Shown: positions 1 through 5,530 of the stretch, piece by piece | Position numbering within the stretch: position 1 is the first letter of the stretch | Layout of the letters: each line of letters opens with the position of its first letter | NCBI GenBank assembly: GCA_020439485.1 | Contig: JAGQSP010000295.1 | Coordinates: forward strand, 1-5,530 | DNA from: Acidimicrobiales bacterium | GTDB taxonomy: Bacteria; Actinomycetota; Acidimicrobiia; Acidimicrobiales; Poriferisodalaceae | Direction of reading: 5' to 3' | Length of the DNA: 5,530 bases | Program-made: the position numbers and the translations under genes | The notes under the pieces: model-generated | Seen by the model: only the letters and a program-made list of their open reading frames with translations | The model's database searches: none | What the model was told of the DNA's origin: nothing

Positions 1-404
1 AACGAGCCCGCCTGAAGCATCAACATCCACGCGGTGTAGGGCTTCTCGTCGCCGTGAGGGTCGATGCCGGCCAACACGATCGGGAAGATCAGACCCGTCA
101 ACACCACCAGCCACAACGAGATGCCATCGACGCCCAGGTGCCACGAGATGCCCAGCGAAGGAATCCACTCGCGAATCGACTCGAACTGGAAGCCCCCGGC
201 ATGGGTGTCGAACTTCACCGCCAGATAGATCGACAGCGCACCGGCGGCCGCCGAGAACAACACGCCGATCTGGCGATGTACTCCAGGCAGGTTCTTGGGC
301 AGGAGGGTTATCAACGCCGCCCCGACCGCTGGTGTGAGTATCAGCCACGTCAGCACAGGCATTGAGGCGCCTGTGGATGATGCGAGCATGGACATCTGCG
401 ACAT
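1..404 (-). CDS. nuoM: NADH-quinone oxidoreductase subunit M, N-terminal part (3' end outside window)
   Basis: NuoM (ND4 homologue) is the middle antiporter-like proton-pumping module of the membrane arm. The window encodes the first 134 residues and two bases of the next codon; the frame stays open to the left edge. After a polar leader, PVLTWLILTPAVGAALITLLP forms the first helix (about residues 16-36). The NuoM signature ISWHLGVDGISLWLVVLTGLIFP (86-108) follows, then DPHGDEKPYTAWMLMLQAG near the edge. The channel glutamate and lysines lie in the missing part. I take ATG 404 as the start: it overlaps the nuoL stop (TGATG) and has AGGGG seven bases upstream. This puts about 14 residues before the second candidate, ATG 360, whose product MPVLTWLIL resembles the usual NuoM beginning, so the true start may be there. 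Sequence context and position after nuoL leave no serious alternative function. Confidence 0.96.
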   Translation of the reverse strand, partial: MSQMSMLASSTGASMPVLTWLILTPAVGAALITLLPKNLPGVHRQIGVLFSAAAGALSIYLAVKFDTHAGGFQFESIREWIPSLGISWHLGVDGISLWLVVLTGLIFPIVLAGIDPHGDEKPYTAWMLMLQAGS

Positions 405-2284
405 CACACCGCCCCTGTCATGAGCCAGATGACCAGGGCGAGGGCGCCCAGCGCGATACCAATCGCGTACTGGCGCACGTAGCCGCTCTGGGCCGGCTGG
501 ATGAATCGTCCGACCGTCTGCACAACACGCCCGGCGCCGTTGACCGCGCCGTCGACGACGTTGCGATCAAAAGCGGCCAAGAGGTCGAAGCCTTTTTGGC
601 CAGGGCCGCCGACGACCTTGGCGTAGGTGGCGTCCACATACATGGCGTTCTCGAGGAACTTGGGCTCGAGCTTGTCGGTGTTGACCTTGTGTTGCAGCCA
701 GGCCCGGGCTGCAAAGGCGATGCCGATGAGGCCGGCGACGACCGACACCACCGCCAGGCCGACCTTGGTGCCGGTGGACGAGGTGAAGTGGTGCAGGTGG
801 CCGTGTTCGAAGACCGGCTCGAGGAAGTGCTCGAGCACCAGCCAGTCTTTGACCAGAGGCAGGTTCAGCGCACCGCCGGCGACCGCAGCCACGGACAGCA
901 CGGCAAGCGGGGTCCACATCGTCCAAGGCGACTCGTGTGGATGTACGGCGTGATCGCCCTCATCGGACCAGCGTGCCTTGCCGAAGAACACCAGGAACAC
1001 CTGGCGGCTCATGTAATAGGCGGTGAGCAGCGCTGTGACCAGGCCGACGGCCCACAGCACCGGCGACTTCTCCCACGCTGCGAGCAAGATCTCGTCCTTT
1101 GACCAGAATCCGCTGAACGGTGGCACACCGGCGATGGCCAGCCAGCCGACGATGAAGGTGCCCGCCGTGATGGGCATGAGGGCGCGCAACGCGCCCATCT
1201 TGCGCATGTCCTGCTCGTCGTGCATCCCGTGGATGACCGATCCCGATCCGAGGAACAGGAGGGCCTTGAAGAACGCGTGGGTGATGACGTGGAAGATCGC
1301 TGCCACATAGGCGCCCGAGCCGATGGCCAGGAACATGTAGCCGAGCTGGCTGACCGTCGAGTAGGCCAGCACCTTCTTGATGTCGTGCTGGGCCACAGCG
1401 GACAGCGCCGCGAACAGCGCCGTTGCGGCACCGACGATTGCGACGACGGTGAGGGCGTCATCGGTGAGTACCGGGTTGAGGCGCACCAACAGGTAGACGC
1501 CGGAGGTGACCATGGTGGCCGCGTGGATCAGCGCCGAAACCGGCGTGGGGCCTTCCATGGCGTCGGGAAGCCACACATACAAAGGCAGCTGGGCCGACTT
1601 GCCGGCTGCGGCCACGAGGAACAGCAGCGAAACGGCAGTGGCCGTGGTGCTCGACAGCTCGTGGGCCGCCGGGCCGATCTCGGCGTAGGTGACGGTGCCG
1701 ATGGTGGTCCAAAGCAGGAACGTTCCCACCATGAAGCCCCAGTCGCCGACGCGGTTGGTGACGAAGGCCTTCTTGCCCGCAACCGCCGCAGACTCGCGGG
1801 TGTGCCAGAACGAGATCAGGAAGTACGAGCACGCGCCCACACCCTCCCAGCCCAGGAAGGTGACGATGAGGTTGTTCCCGAATACCAACATCAGCATCGA
1901 GAACAAGAACAGGTTGAGGTACACGAAGAACTTCGAGAACTTCTCGTCTCCGTGCATGTAGCCGATCGAATAGAGGTGGATCAGGCTGCCGACGCCGGTG
2001 ATGAACAGCGCCATCGTGATCGACAGCGGGTCGACGAGGAAACCGGCCTCGACGTTGAGCGAGCCGACGGGAAGCCAGTCGAACAAGACCTGCTCGAACT
2101 GGCGGCTGTGACCGTCTTCGCCGAGCAGGCCGACGAACACCACCACCGTGGCCAGGAACGAGCCGGCCGCGGCTGCTGTGGCCAGCCAACCCGCCAGGGG
2201 TTCGCCCAGCCGACGGCCAAATACGACCAGGGTGAGGAATCCGGCGAGTGGCAGCGCCGGAACGAGCCAGATGAGTTCGAGCAC
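404..2284 (-). CDS. nuoL: NADH-quinone oxidoreductase subunit L (distal antiporter-like proton pump)
   Basis: NuoL (ND5 homologue) is the most distal antiporter-like module and carries the long lateral helix that runs along the membrane arm. The 626-residue product starts with GTG 2284, leading directly into the first helix LELIWLVPALPLAGFL. Residues of the proton channel are visible at their expected places: Glu147 in FLGWEGVGACSYFLI (E. coli Glu144), Lys229 in AAGKSAQLPLYVWLPDAMEG, His254 in SALIHAATMV, Lys304 in HDIKKVLAYSTVSQLGYM, His332, His336 and Lys340 in FHVITHAFFKALLFLG, and Lys396-Asp397 in GFWSKDEIL. The conserved HESPWTMWTPL (450-460) follows. The C-terminal part shows FLENAMYVDATY (543-554), an amphipathic stretch at about 555-600 consistent with the lateral helix, and a final membrane helix (605-622). 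Length is close to the 613 residues of E. coli. Its TGA shares one base with the nuoM ATG. Confidence 0.98.
   Translation of the reverse strand: MLELIWLVPALPLAGFLTLVVFGRRLGEPLAGWLATAAAAGSFLATVVVFVGLLGEDGHSRQFEQVLFDWLPVGSLNVEAGFLVDPLSITMALFITGVGSLIHLYSIGYMHGDEKFSKFFVYLNLFLFSMLMLVFGNNLIVTFLGWEGVGACSYFLISFWHTRESAAVAGKKAFVTNRVGDWGFMVGTFLLWTTIGTVTYAEIGPAAHELSSTTATAVSLLFLVAAAGKSAQLPLYVWLPDAMEGPTPVSALIHAATMVTSGVYLLVRLNPVLTDDALTVVAIVGAATALFAALSAVAQHDIKKVLAYSTVSQLGYMFLAIGSGAYVAAIFHVITHAFFKALLFLGSGSVIHGMHDEQDMRKMGALRALMPITAGTFIVGWLAIAGVPPFSGFWSKDEILLAAWEKSPVLWAVGLVTALLTAYYMSRQVFLVFFGKARWSDEGDHAVHPHESPWTMWTPLAVLSVAAVAGGALNLPLVKDWLVLEHFLEPVFEHGHLHHFTSSTGTKVGLAVVSVVAGLIGIAFAARAWLQHKVNTDKLEPKFLENAMYVDATYAKVVGGPGQKGFDLLAAFDRNVVDGAVNGAGRVVQTVGRFIQPAQSGYVRQYAIGIALGALALVIWLMTGAV
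405..416 (-). promoter_or_regulatory. nuoM ribosome-binding site inside the end of nuoL
   Basis: The coding strand reads AGGGGCGGTGTG followed by ATG at 404. AGGGG (416-412) is seven bases from this ATG. No comparable purine run precedes the later in-frame ATGs at 395, 389 or 360, so the site favours the start that overlaps the nuoL stop. Confidence 0.55.
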
Positions 2285-2297
2285 TCCCCTACCCCTT
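2285..2297 (-). promoter_or_regulatory. nuoL ribosome-binding site over the end of nuoK
   Basis: The coding strand reads AAGGGGTAGGGGA immediately before the nuoL GTG (2284). AAGGGG (2297-2292) is seven bases from the start and also encodes the last nuoK residues; a second GGGG (2289-2286) lies too close to be the main site. This supports the GTG start. Confidence 0.65.
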
Positions 2298-2594
2298 CAT
2301 CAGGTTCAGATCGTCGGCCGTAGCGCCGGGTTGGCGGCGCAAGATGGCCACCACCAGCCCCAAGCCAACCACGACCTCGGCCGCGGCTATGACCAGGACG
2401 AAGAACACCACGGTTTGCCCCGCTACGTCGTTCAGCATTCGAGAGAAGGCGACGAACGACAGGTTGATGCCGTTCAGCATCAGCTCTACGCACATCAGCA
2501 TCACCAGCGGGTTGCGGCGTATCAGCAGGCCCACACCACCAATGATGAAAAGCAGCGCCCCGAGGACGAGGTACCAGTTACTCGTGACCTCCAT
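2289..2594 (-). CDS. nuoK: NADH-quinone oxidoreductase subunit K (small membrane subunit)
   Basis: NuoK (ND4L homologue, related to MrpC) is the three-helix subunit that bridges NuoJ/NuoH and the NuoN antiporter module and contributes buried acidic residues to the proton path. The 101-residue product is the usual family length. Three helices are clear (about 6-25, 29-51 and 61-86). Glu37 lies in the conserved VELMLNGINL and Glu73 in AAAEVVVGLGL, matching E. coli Glu36 and Glu72, which are known to matter for pumping. Asn41 and Asn44 of the helix-2 motif are also present. It starts with ATG 2594, overlapping the nuoJ stop by one base, and a perfect GGAGGTGA precedes it. Its TAG stop is four bases before the nuoL start. 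Confidence 0.98.
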   Translation of the reverse strand: MEVTSNWYLVLGALLFIIGGVGLLIRRNPLVMLMCVELMLNGINLSFVAFSRMLNDVAGQTVVFFVLVIAAAEVVVGLGLVVAILRRQPGATADDLNLMKG

Positions 2595-3142
2595 CAGGAC
2601 TCACCTCCAGAGGGTTCCTCGAGTTCGGGCCGCGGCTTGCGAGACAAGATCACGGCGCCTATCACCGCCACGATCAGCAGGACGGAGGTCAGCTCGAAGG
2701 CGAACACGTACTGGTCGAACAGCGAATAGGCCAGTTGCTTGACGTCGGCGACATCTTCGGAGATGGCGGTTCCGGCGGCGACCGGCGAGATCGGGTCGAG
2801 CTCGCGCACGATCAGGAAACCCAGCACCCCCAGCCCCGCGAGCGCGAACAGGCCGGCGGCGTATTTCTGTGTGGGCATGACCTGTAGCTCGAGCTTGGTC
2901 TCGATGTCGACGCCCAACAACATGATGACGAACAGGAACATCACCACGATGGCACCGGCGTAGACGATGACCTGCACCGCGGCCAGAAAGTGCGCCTCCT
3001 GGGCCACGAAGTGCACGGCAATTCCGAACAAGGTCATGACGAGCATCAGCGCCGAGTGCACCGGGTTCTTGGCCAAGATGACGCCGACGGCGCCAACCAG
3101 GCAGATCGCGGCGGCGACGATGAAAACGATGAGGTCGATCAT
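2594..3142 (-). CDS. nuoJ: NADH-quinone oxidoreductase subunit J (membrane subunit)
   Basis: NuoJ (ND6 homologue) is a five-helix membrane subunit between NuoH and the antiporter-like modules; its third helix takes part in coupling quinone reduction to proton movement. The 182-residue product starts at ATG 3142, inside the nuoI stop region (ATGA overlap), with AAGGG six bases upstream. Seen in order are a first helix at about 3-23, NPVHSALMLVMTLFGIAVHFV (26-46), EAHFLAAVQVIVYAGAIVVMFLFVIMLLG (49-77), a fourth helix near 94-112, and FAFELTSVLLIVAVIGAVILSR (148-169). The third carries the family hallmark YAGAIVVMFLFVIMLL, with Tyr61 at the place of the conserved tyrosine beside the helix-3 bulge. 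The charged C-terminal tail is short. Its last base is shared with the nuoK start (TGATG). Confidence 0.97.
   Translation of the reverse strand: MIDLIVFIVAAAICLVGAVGVILAKNPVHSALMLVMTLFGIAVHFVAQEAHFLAAVQVIVYAGAIVVMFLFVIMLLGVDIETKLELQVMPTQKYAAGLFALAGLGVLGFLIVRELDPISPVAAGTAISEDVADVKQLAYSLFDQYVFAFELTSVLLIVAVIGAVILSRKPRPELEEPSGGES
2601..2608 (-). promoter_or_regulatory. nuoK ribosome-binding site inside nuoJ
   Basis: The coding strand reads GGAGGTGA here, a full-length match to the 16S rRNA anti-Shine-Dalgarno sequence. GGAGG ends nine bases before the nuoK ATG (2594). It is the strongest such site in the window and lies entirely within the last codons of nuoJ. Confidence 0.75.
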
Positions 3143-3762
3143 TGGTGGCCCTTCGACTCGCCTGCCGACGCTGACTGGCCGGCCTCAGGAGCCCTGACGC
3201 CTGCACCCAGGTCGCCGCTCCAGCCCACGACACCCTCGTAGCTGGCACGTCCCGAAGGCGATGTCGCCCTCAGCCAGCCAGACAGGTTGTCGCCGTCACC
3301 GTCGTGCCAAAGCTCCCACGGCTGGCGCTTGGGCTGGCCGTTGTCGTCTACGACCAGTTCGGCCTTTGTGTAGATGGCGTCGGCGCGGTTGGTGAAGGAG
3401 AACTCGAACAGCTTGGACTCGGTGATGGCGCCGGTTGGACACGCCTCTACGCACAGGTCGCAGTGGATACAGCGCAGGTAGTTGATCTCGTAGACGTATC
3501 CGTAGCGTTCGCCGGGCGAGACCGGGTCGTCGATGGGGTTGTCGGCGCCTCGTACGTAGATGCACTTGGCAGGACACACACCGGCGCAGAGTTCGCAACC
3601 GATGCACTTCTCCATGCCGTCCTCGTAGCGGTTGAGGACATGGCGGCCGTGAAAGCGCGTTGGCTTGGGCCGCTTCTCTTTCGGGTATTCGGTGGTGACG
3701 CGCTCTTCGAAGAGGCGGTCGAAGGTGACCTTGAAACCCCTGACGTAGTCGAGCATGCCCAT
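3139..3762 (-). CDS. nuoI: NADH-quinone oxidoreductase subunit I (two [4Fe-4S] ferredoxin-like subunit)
   Basis: NuoI is the 8Fe ferredoxin-like subunit (TYKY/PSST-side homologue) that carries electrons through clusters N6a and N6b towards NuoB and quinone at the base of the peripheral arm. The 207-residue product has both cluster motifs intact: CIGCELCAGVCP with cysteines 53, 56, 59 and 63, and CIHCDLCVEACP with cysteines 98, 101, 104 and 108. The HGRHVLNRYEDGMEK segment before the first motif and SPGERYGYVYEINYLR between them match the actinobacterial form. After about residue 150 the sequence becomes a Gly/Ser-rich tail (WHDGDGDNLSGWL through GESKGHQ) that I do not recognise as a conserved domain. 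It makes the protein longer than the 180-residue E. coli NuoI. The ATG at 3762 was chosen over 3756 because of the spacing from GGAGG. The 3' end overlaps nuoJ by four bases (ATGA). Confidence 0.98.
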   Translation of the reverse strand: MGMLDYVRGFKVTFDRLFEERVTTEYPKEKRPKPTRFHGRHVLNRYEDGMEKCIGCELCAGVCPAKCIYVRGADNPIDDPVSPGERYGYVYEINYLRCIHCDLCVEACPTGAITESKLFEFSFTNRADAIYTKAELVVDDNGQPKRQPWELWHDGDGDNLSGWLRATSPSGRASYEGVVGWSGDLGAGVRAPEAGQSASAGESKGHQ

Positions 3763-3776
3763 GATCAGCCTCCGAC
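3763..3776 (-). promoter_or_regulatory. nuoI ribosome-binding site inside the end of nuoH
   Basis: On the coding strand the end of nuoH reads GGAGGCTGATCATGGGCATG. The GGAGG (3773-3769) is six bases from the first ATG (3762) and twelve from the second (3756), which favours the first as the nuoI start. The site overlaps the last nuoH codons and is followed by its stop, so ribosomes finishing nuoH can readily start nuoI. Confidence 0.75.
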
Positions 3777-4973
3777 CTCGTCTTTGACAGCGTTGTCGCG
3801 TTCGTAAGCCCGGTCACCGGCGGCGAATGCTGCTGTCAGCAGCGCCGTTGCACCCACCGCCAAGATGACGCCCACGACGATTGCGACAACGGCGTCGATG
3901 TTGCCCTCTTGCTGCTGCAGGATCGCCGCCCGGACGAGCAGCCACCCGAGCATCATCGGGATCAGCACTTTCCAGCCAAGGTGCATGAGCTGGTCGTAGC
4001 GCAGCCGGGGAAGGGTGGCGCGGAACCAGACGAACACGAACAGGAACACCAGCACCTTGGCGAAGAACCAGACGGTGGGCCACAACCAATCGAGCCCGAA
4101 GAAGATCGGGCCGGCGGGGCCGCCGAAGAACAAGGTGACCATGATGGCCGACATCGTGATGACGTTCATGAACTCGGCCAGGAAGAACAGGGCGAAACGG
4201 ATCGACGAGTACTCGGTGTGGAAGCCGCCTACCAGTTCTTGTTCGGCCTCGACGAGATCGAAGGGCGGGCGGTTCAGCTCGGCGGTGGCGGCGATGAGGA
4301 ACACGACGAATGGGATGATGCCGCTGGCCAGGAAGAACCACGACCGGATTCCGCCGGCCTGCTCGAGGACGATGCCGTGGGTCGACAAGGTGCCCGACAG
4401 CAGCACCACCGCAACGACCGACATGCCCAGAGCGGCTTCATAGGAGATGGCCTGTGCCGAGGCACGCACCGAGCCCAGCAGCGGGTACTTCGAACCCGAC
4501 GACCAACCTGCGAGCATGATTCCGTATACGGCGATCGATGACACAGCAAGCAGCAACAAGATGCCGATGGGCGGATCGGCCACCTGCACGAACGTCTCGC
4601 GTCCGCCGATGCTGATGGTGCCGTTACGTCCGTCGGTGAATACGCCGCCTATGGGCACGATTGCAAAGGCCAGGAAGGCGGTGACCGCAGACAGATATGG
4701 CGCCAACCGGAAAACCAACGGGTCGGAGTTGGCGGGCTTGAGGTCTTCTTTGAAGAAGAACTTCACACCGTCGGCGAACGTCTGCAGCAGGCCCCATGGC
4801 CCAGCGACGTTGGGGCCGATGCGGTTCTGCATGTCGCCCACGACCTTGCGTTCGAACCACACCATGAACATGGTGGCCACCAGCAAGAACACAAAGGCGA
4901 TGACGACCTTGCCGCCCATGATGACGACATCCCAGCCGTCGACTCCGTCTGTGAACAGCGGATCACCGAACAC
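3765..4973 (-). CDS. nuoH: NADH-quinone oxidoreductase subunit H (membrane subunit at the quinone site)
   Basis: NuoH is the membrane subunit (ND1 homologue) that docks the peripheral arm, lines the quinone chamber and starts the proton path. The 402-residue product begins with GTG at 4973, supported by a GGGAGG site six bases upstream. Family signatures are ERKVVGDMQNRIGPN (residues 41-55), the cytoplasmic-loop motif GWSSGSKYPLLGSVRASAQA (156-175) with SYEA after it, AELNRPPFDLVEAEQELVGG (231-250) continuing into FHTEYS, and RATLPRLRYDQLMHLGWK (318-335). The second and third carry the conserved acidic residues and arginines around the quinone cavity. About nine hydrophobic segments are visible. 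It is longer than the roughly 325-residue E. coli protein because of an extra periplasmic-type loop near 110-135 and a further hydrophobic helix at about 357-385 with a charged tail, consistent with the long actinobacterial NuoH. Its stop lies two bases before nuoI. Confidence 0.98.
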   Translation of the reverse strand: MFGDPLFTDGVDGWDVVIMGGKVVIAFVFLLVATMFMVWFERKVVGDMQNRIGPNVAGPWGLLQTFADGVKFFFKEDLKPANSDPLVFRLAPYLSAVTAFLAFAIVPIGGVFTDGRNGTISIGGRETFVQVADPPIGILLLLAVSSIAVYGIMLAGWSSGSKYPLLGSVRASAQAISYEAALGMSVVAVVLLSGTLSTHGIVLEQAGGIRSWFFLASGIIPFVVFLIAATAELNRPPFDLVEAEQELVGGFHTEYSSIRFALFFLAEFMNVITMSAIMVTLFFGGPAGPIFFGLDWLWPTVWFFAKVLVFLFVFVWFRATLPRLRYDQLMHLGWKVLIPMMLGWLLVRAAILQQQEGNIDAVVAIVVGVILAVGATALLTAAFAAGDRAYERDNAVKDEVGG

Positions 4974-5003
4974 GGCGGGCCTCCCGGTCGAGTCGCAAGA
5001 CGG
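4974..5003 (-). promoter_or_regulatory. nuoG-nuoH intergenic gap with nuoH ribosome-binding site
   Basis: This 30-base gap is the only non-coding interval of any length in the window. On the coding strand GGGAGG (4985-4980) lies six bases before the nuoH GTG, a strong Shine-Dalgarno match that supports the non-ATG start. The same bases lie inside a perfect short inverted repeat, CGGG-AGG-CCCG (4986-4976), which could fold into a four-pair stem with the AGG in the loop. No promoter-like or terminator-like sequence is seen in the gap. Confidence 0.75.
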
Positions 5004-5530
5004 TCATCGGGTCTCGATCCTTATCTCGGTGACCGTGGTTTCGGAGCTGATCAGATCTGCAGCCGATACCCCTGGCTGGTTGAAGCCCATGAATGCCACG
5101 CCGCGCGGCACGGACGAATCGGCCGAGATGGCCAGCACCGTGGTGCCTCTCGACGAGGTGACGTTGACCCGTGAACCGCTGTCGATGCCAAGGCCGGACA
5201 ACTCGGCGGGATGCAGCTTGAGGACCGCGTCTTGGGCCATGTTGGCCATGCTGGGCGACATGGCTGTGTGGGTGGCCAGGTCGTACAAGCGGCGGCGAGC
5301 CACGAGCCTCAGGGAATAACCGTCGACCGCGGGCGGTGCGGCCAGCGCCGGAGCGGCCCAGCCGACAAAGTCAGGGACAGCTAGGCCGACAGGTTCGGCC
5401 GCTTCGTCGGCATCGTCTGTTGCCTCGGTGGCTGCGTCCGCAGTGGTGTCATCGTCGTCGGCTGGTGATGCCTCGGCGACCGGCTCGACCTCGGTTTCGG
5501 GGGCAGCAGGCTTGGGCAGAGGCACCAGCA
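5004..5530 (-). CDS. nuoG: NADH-quinone oxidoreductase subunit G, C-terminal part (5' end outside window)
   Basis: The frame is open from the right edge to a TGA at 5006-5004 and gives 174 residues with no start of its own; the GTG at 5525 is an internal valine codon. NuoG is the large iron-sulfur subunit of the complex I peripheral arm and is related to molybdopterin oxidoreductases. The fragment has two parts. First is a low-complexity acidic linker (about 5391-5500) with 15 Asp/Glu and no Lys/Arg in about 35 residues. Then comes a folded region from about 5320 that contains GYSLRLVARRRLYD, HPAELSGLGIDSGSRVNVTS and GVAFMGFNQPG, in the style of the molybdopterin-dinucleotide-binding C-terminal domain of this superfamily. 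The cluster-binding N-terminal part lies outside the window. The assignment rests on this domain plus its position directly before nuoH. Taken alone, the fragment could belong to another molybdopterin-family oxidoreductase, but the operon order makes nuoG by far the best reading. Confidence 0.88.
   Translation of the reverse strand, partial: LVPLPKPAAPETEVEPVAEASPADDDDTTADAATEATDDADEAAEPVGLAVPDFVGWAAPALAAPPAVDGYSLRLVARRRLYDLATHTAMSPSMANMAQDAVLKLHPAELSGLGIDSGSRVNVTSSRGTTVLAISADSSVPRGVAFMGFNQPGVSAADLISSETTVTEIRIETR

Noticed and set aside
362..1102. Plus-strand open frame of 246 codons opposite the 3' end of nuoL
   Set aside because: It is antisense to conserved nuoL codons, with no family signature and no upstream context of its own.
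1220..2323. Plus-strand open frame of 367 codons opposite nuoL and nuoK
   Set aside because: It is antisense to the well-supported nuoL across nearly its whole length. Its translation is rich in Arg, Gln, Glu, Asp and His with no recognisable domain, as expected from a GC-rich codon-phase shadow.
1458..2493. Minus-strand alternative frames within nuoL and nuoK (1458-2189 and 1981-2493)
   Set aside because: They are Arg/Pro/Ser-rich frame-shifted readings of the true genes; the frames with conserved complex I residues run through without interruption.
3560..3562. Extra cysteine (residue 67) just after the first NuoI cluster motif
   Set aside because: A cysteine at this place also occurs in other NuoI proteins (for example CPVGC in E. 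coli), so it is not evidence for an extra cluster.
3304..4541. Plus-strand open frames opposite nuoI (3304-3807) and nuoH (3909-4541)
   Set aside because: Both mirror intact nuo genes. Their residue composition is of the shadow type, and a convergent gene inside a nuo operon would be unexpected.
4974..5003. Possible internal promoter or terminator between nuoG and nuoH
   Set aside because: The gap is only 30 bases, lacks a T-run after a stem and shows no -10/-35 pattern; the short stem overlaps the ribosome-binding site instead.
4447..5319. Plus-strand open frame of 290 codons opposite nuoH and nuoG
   Set aside because: It crosses two real genes on the other strand and the gap between them, has low-complexity Ser/Thr/Pro/Met composition, and shows no domain.
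1..5530. A hidden novel system, mobile element, CRISPR array or RNA gene
   Set aside because: Apart from one 30-base gap and two gaps of 2-4 bases, the whole window is accounted for by seven collinear complex I genes. I saw no direct repeats, terminal inverted repeats, tRNA-like cloverleaf or composition break.

Overview
This window is ordinary core metabolism. It is an internal stretch of a canonical nuo operon encoding respiratory complex I (proton-pumping NADH:quinone oxidoreductase, type I), read entirely on the minus strand. In transcription order, from the right edge to the left, it holds the 3' end of nuoG, then complete nuoH, nuoI, nuoJ, nuoK and nuoL, and the 5' end of nuoM. The G-H-I-J-K-L-M order is the standard bacterial one. 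No mobile element, RNA gene, CRISPR array or novel system is visible.

The base composition is GC-rich (roughly 60-65% by eye), with strong G/C bias at third codon positions. The window also has GTG starts, a NuoI resembling the actinobacterial type (HGRHxLNRYxDGxEKCIGCELCAxxCPA) and a NuoH near 400 residues. Together these suggest a high-GC Actinomycetota bacterium, perhaps an Acidimicrobiia-like lineage. The phylum is a moderately confident inference from remembered family features; anything finer is a guess.

Layout: nuoG C-terminal part (5004-5530), a 30-base gap holding the nuoH ribosome-binding site, nuoH (3765-4973), nuoI (3139-3762), nuoJ (2594-3142), nuoK (2289-2594), nuoL (404-2284) and nuoM N-terminal part (1-404). 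From nuoH to nuoM the genes are separated by 2 or 4 bases or overlap by 1 or 4, so the set must be one polycistronic unit with probable translational coupling. No promoter or terminator is seen, and none is expected because the operon continues past both edges. No non-coding stretch is longer than 30 bases.

How the parts work together: NuoG and NuoI belong to the peripheral arm, where NuoI carries the last two [4Fe-4S] clusters (N6a and N6b) before quinone. NuoH forms much of the quinone chamber and the first membrane proton path. NuoJ and NuoK form the next membrane segment. NuoM and NuoL are the distal antiporter-like pump modules. The key charged residues of the membrane subunits and all eight cluster-ligating cysteines of NuoI are present, so the encoded complex looks functional.

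The few points worth a second look are modest: an acidic low-complexity linker in NuoG, a divergent C-terminal tail on NuoI, an uncertain nuoM start, a possible mini-hairpin over the nuoH ribosome-binding site, and alternating overlap types between genes.
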